Positions 62,701 to 64,000 of a DNA stretch of 64,000 nucleotides are shown piece by piece. The DNA is taken from assembly GCA_029379385.1 (NCBI GenBank), contig CM055615.1:682001-746000 (forward strand), given 5' to 3'. Source of the stretch: Quillaja saponaria. Its lineage: Eukaryota > Streptophyta > Magnoliopsida > Fabales > Quillajaceae. Positions within the stretch are counted from its first letter, which is position 1. Each line of letters begins with the position of its first letter. The position numbers were made by a program, and so were the translations under genes. The notes under the pieces are model-generated. The model was not told the DNA's origin, searched no databases, and saw only the letters and a list, made by a program, of their open reading frames with translations.

Positions 62701-64000
62701 AATTCGAGATACTGTTCAAAAATGGAAAAGCTAATTTTCTTGGAAACGCATAAAAACCAAGGAACAAAATTTTTTGCACACACATGGAAACGAATCATAT
62801 ATACAGAAATGAAAGCAAGTTTCGGTGGAAACGGAGCCGATTCCACCGTTTCCAACCGAAACGGATCGACACATATGTGGGTACAAAAATTGCAGGACTG
62901 CAGGTACGAAAAGAGGAAGAAAAAGCAAAAGCAACAGCATACAATTTTGAAAAAAAAAAAAAGACACTAGATAATTGAAGGAAGAGAAATACTTATCTGT
63001 CTTTGAAGAAGAGGATGGGAGAGCATATCTCAATCAGTTCTATTGCAAGAGTGAGAAAGGCCGTTGATTCTCTTACAGGAGCTGGAATCGATCTATGACT
63101 GGGTGTAAAGTAACAAAGTTGAAGACGAAATTGAAGAAGAGAAAGTTGTAGAGCTGGAAGGAGTTGCAGTTGCAAACTTGCAACTGCAGAGAAAAGTCCT
63201 GCTAGATAGAAGAGTCGCATGTTTAACTGTGTGTATTTTTTTATTTTTTTTCTATTTTTGTAATTAGTATATTAGGCTGGGCTTAAACATGTATATAACT
63301 TTTTCTATATAATAATTATACTTTAATATAAGTTGTTAATTAATTTTTATTTTTTTTACTTTTTTTTCTTCTCTTTGTTTTGACAATAAATATATATATA
63401 TATATATATCACAGTGTATATATTGGATTTTTATTTTAAAGTTAGTTTAATTGTTGAAATAGTGAAAAAAATTAACAAATATTTATTTATGTATATTTAT
63501 TAGCTTAGAACATTGCTATATATGAATAAGCTAGAAAATAATTTTTATTTCATTAACATATAACATTAGTAAATATGAATTAATTAGATTTTTTTAAATT
63601 TCAACTATTATCTATTTTTTTATTATTTAACTTATTTAAAATTTTAATTATTAGTATTTATTTATAGATAGCACAAACAATGAGGTTTTTATTTTAAAGT
63701 TAGTTTAATTTTTAAAACAATGAAAAAAGTAATAGATATAAATTATTTATATATGTTCATTAACTTAGAACATTAATATATTTGAATTATTTAGAAAATA
63801 ATTTTAAGTTCATTATCTTATAACTACAGTAAATATGACTTATTTGAATTCAAATTCAAATTTAATAAAAACAAAATTAGAATTTGATTTGTAATAGCAT
63901 TCGAATCGAATCCTGAATTCCAGGACTATCCGGTTCAAATTTCTACCCTTAATTGTGATATCCCCATTAGAGGGTTAACAAGTTCAAGAATTTCAAATTA
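62701..64000. other. right end of window, no gene recognised
   Basis: 62700-62890 echoes words found near 45080-45180 (GGAACAAA, GAAACG), perhaps a shared hAT-type terminal region. 63230-63880 is very AT-rich with a (TA)n tract at about 63388-63409. Frames here have no family features. Confidence 0.4.

Overview
The window is eudicot nuclear DNA. It is AT-rich, its genes carry GT..AG introns, and it holds plant-only families (a SCAR/WAVE protein with plant-type ends, an SDR110C dehydrogenase, a WUN1/SAG20-type protein, plant mobile domain, Au SINE). I cannot name the species from the sequence alone.

Left part (1-20.4 kb) is gene-bearing. A Sel1/TPR-like small protein gene (three coding exons, minus, 1302-2000) is followed by a nine-coding-exon SCAR2-like actin regulator (minus, 3839-11203). 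The SCAR gene carries a probable 1-nt indel at its exon 3/4 junction that decides which splice donor keeps the frame open. Then come a 1523-bp solo LTR with a perfect 5-bp target duplication (14171-15693), a foldback MITE touching it, a two-exon ABA2-like short-chain dehydrogenase (plus, 16742-17982) with an in-frame Glu/Gly microsatellite, and an intronless gene of unknown function (19679-20332).

The middle (20.4-34.2 kb) is mostly AT-rich spacer with another foldback MITE and a large direct duplication. Copy A (27.06-30.67 kb) holds an intact WUN1/SAG20-like gene. Copy B (31.32-34.22 kb) holds its pseudogene, which has a 1-nt insertion, a later nonsense change and no TATA-bearing segment. 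Partial relatives of the unit lie at 43.8 kb and, inverted, at 62.0-62.7 kb.

The right part (34.2-64 kb) is a graveyard of mobile elements. A decayed MuDR-type MULE carries a transposase, a separate plant-mobile-domain gene and a third Cys-rich ORF between two AT-rich degenerate repeat arms. Next are a hAT transposase remnant, exon fragments of a KH/STAR RNA-binding gene and of the TOR partner RAPTOR, two Au SINEs in inverted orientation around the RAPTOR fragment, a degenerate Ty1-copia element with 106-bp LTRs, and a tandem pair of broken unidentified gene fragments.

Probably functional genes number about five. The rest records transposition, duplication and decay. I saw no unmistakably new biological system. 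The most unusual points are the SCAR frame/splice ambiguity, the acidic insertion in the dehydrogenase, the SINE with its empty site preserved in a paralogous segment, the repeated 3' module behind both MULE genes, and the inverted-SINE cassette around a RAPTOR fragment.
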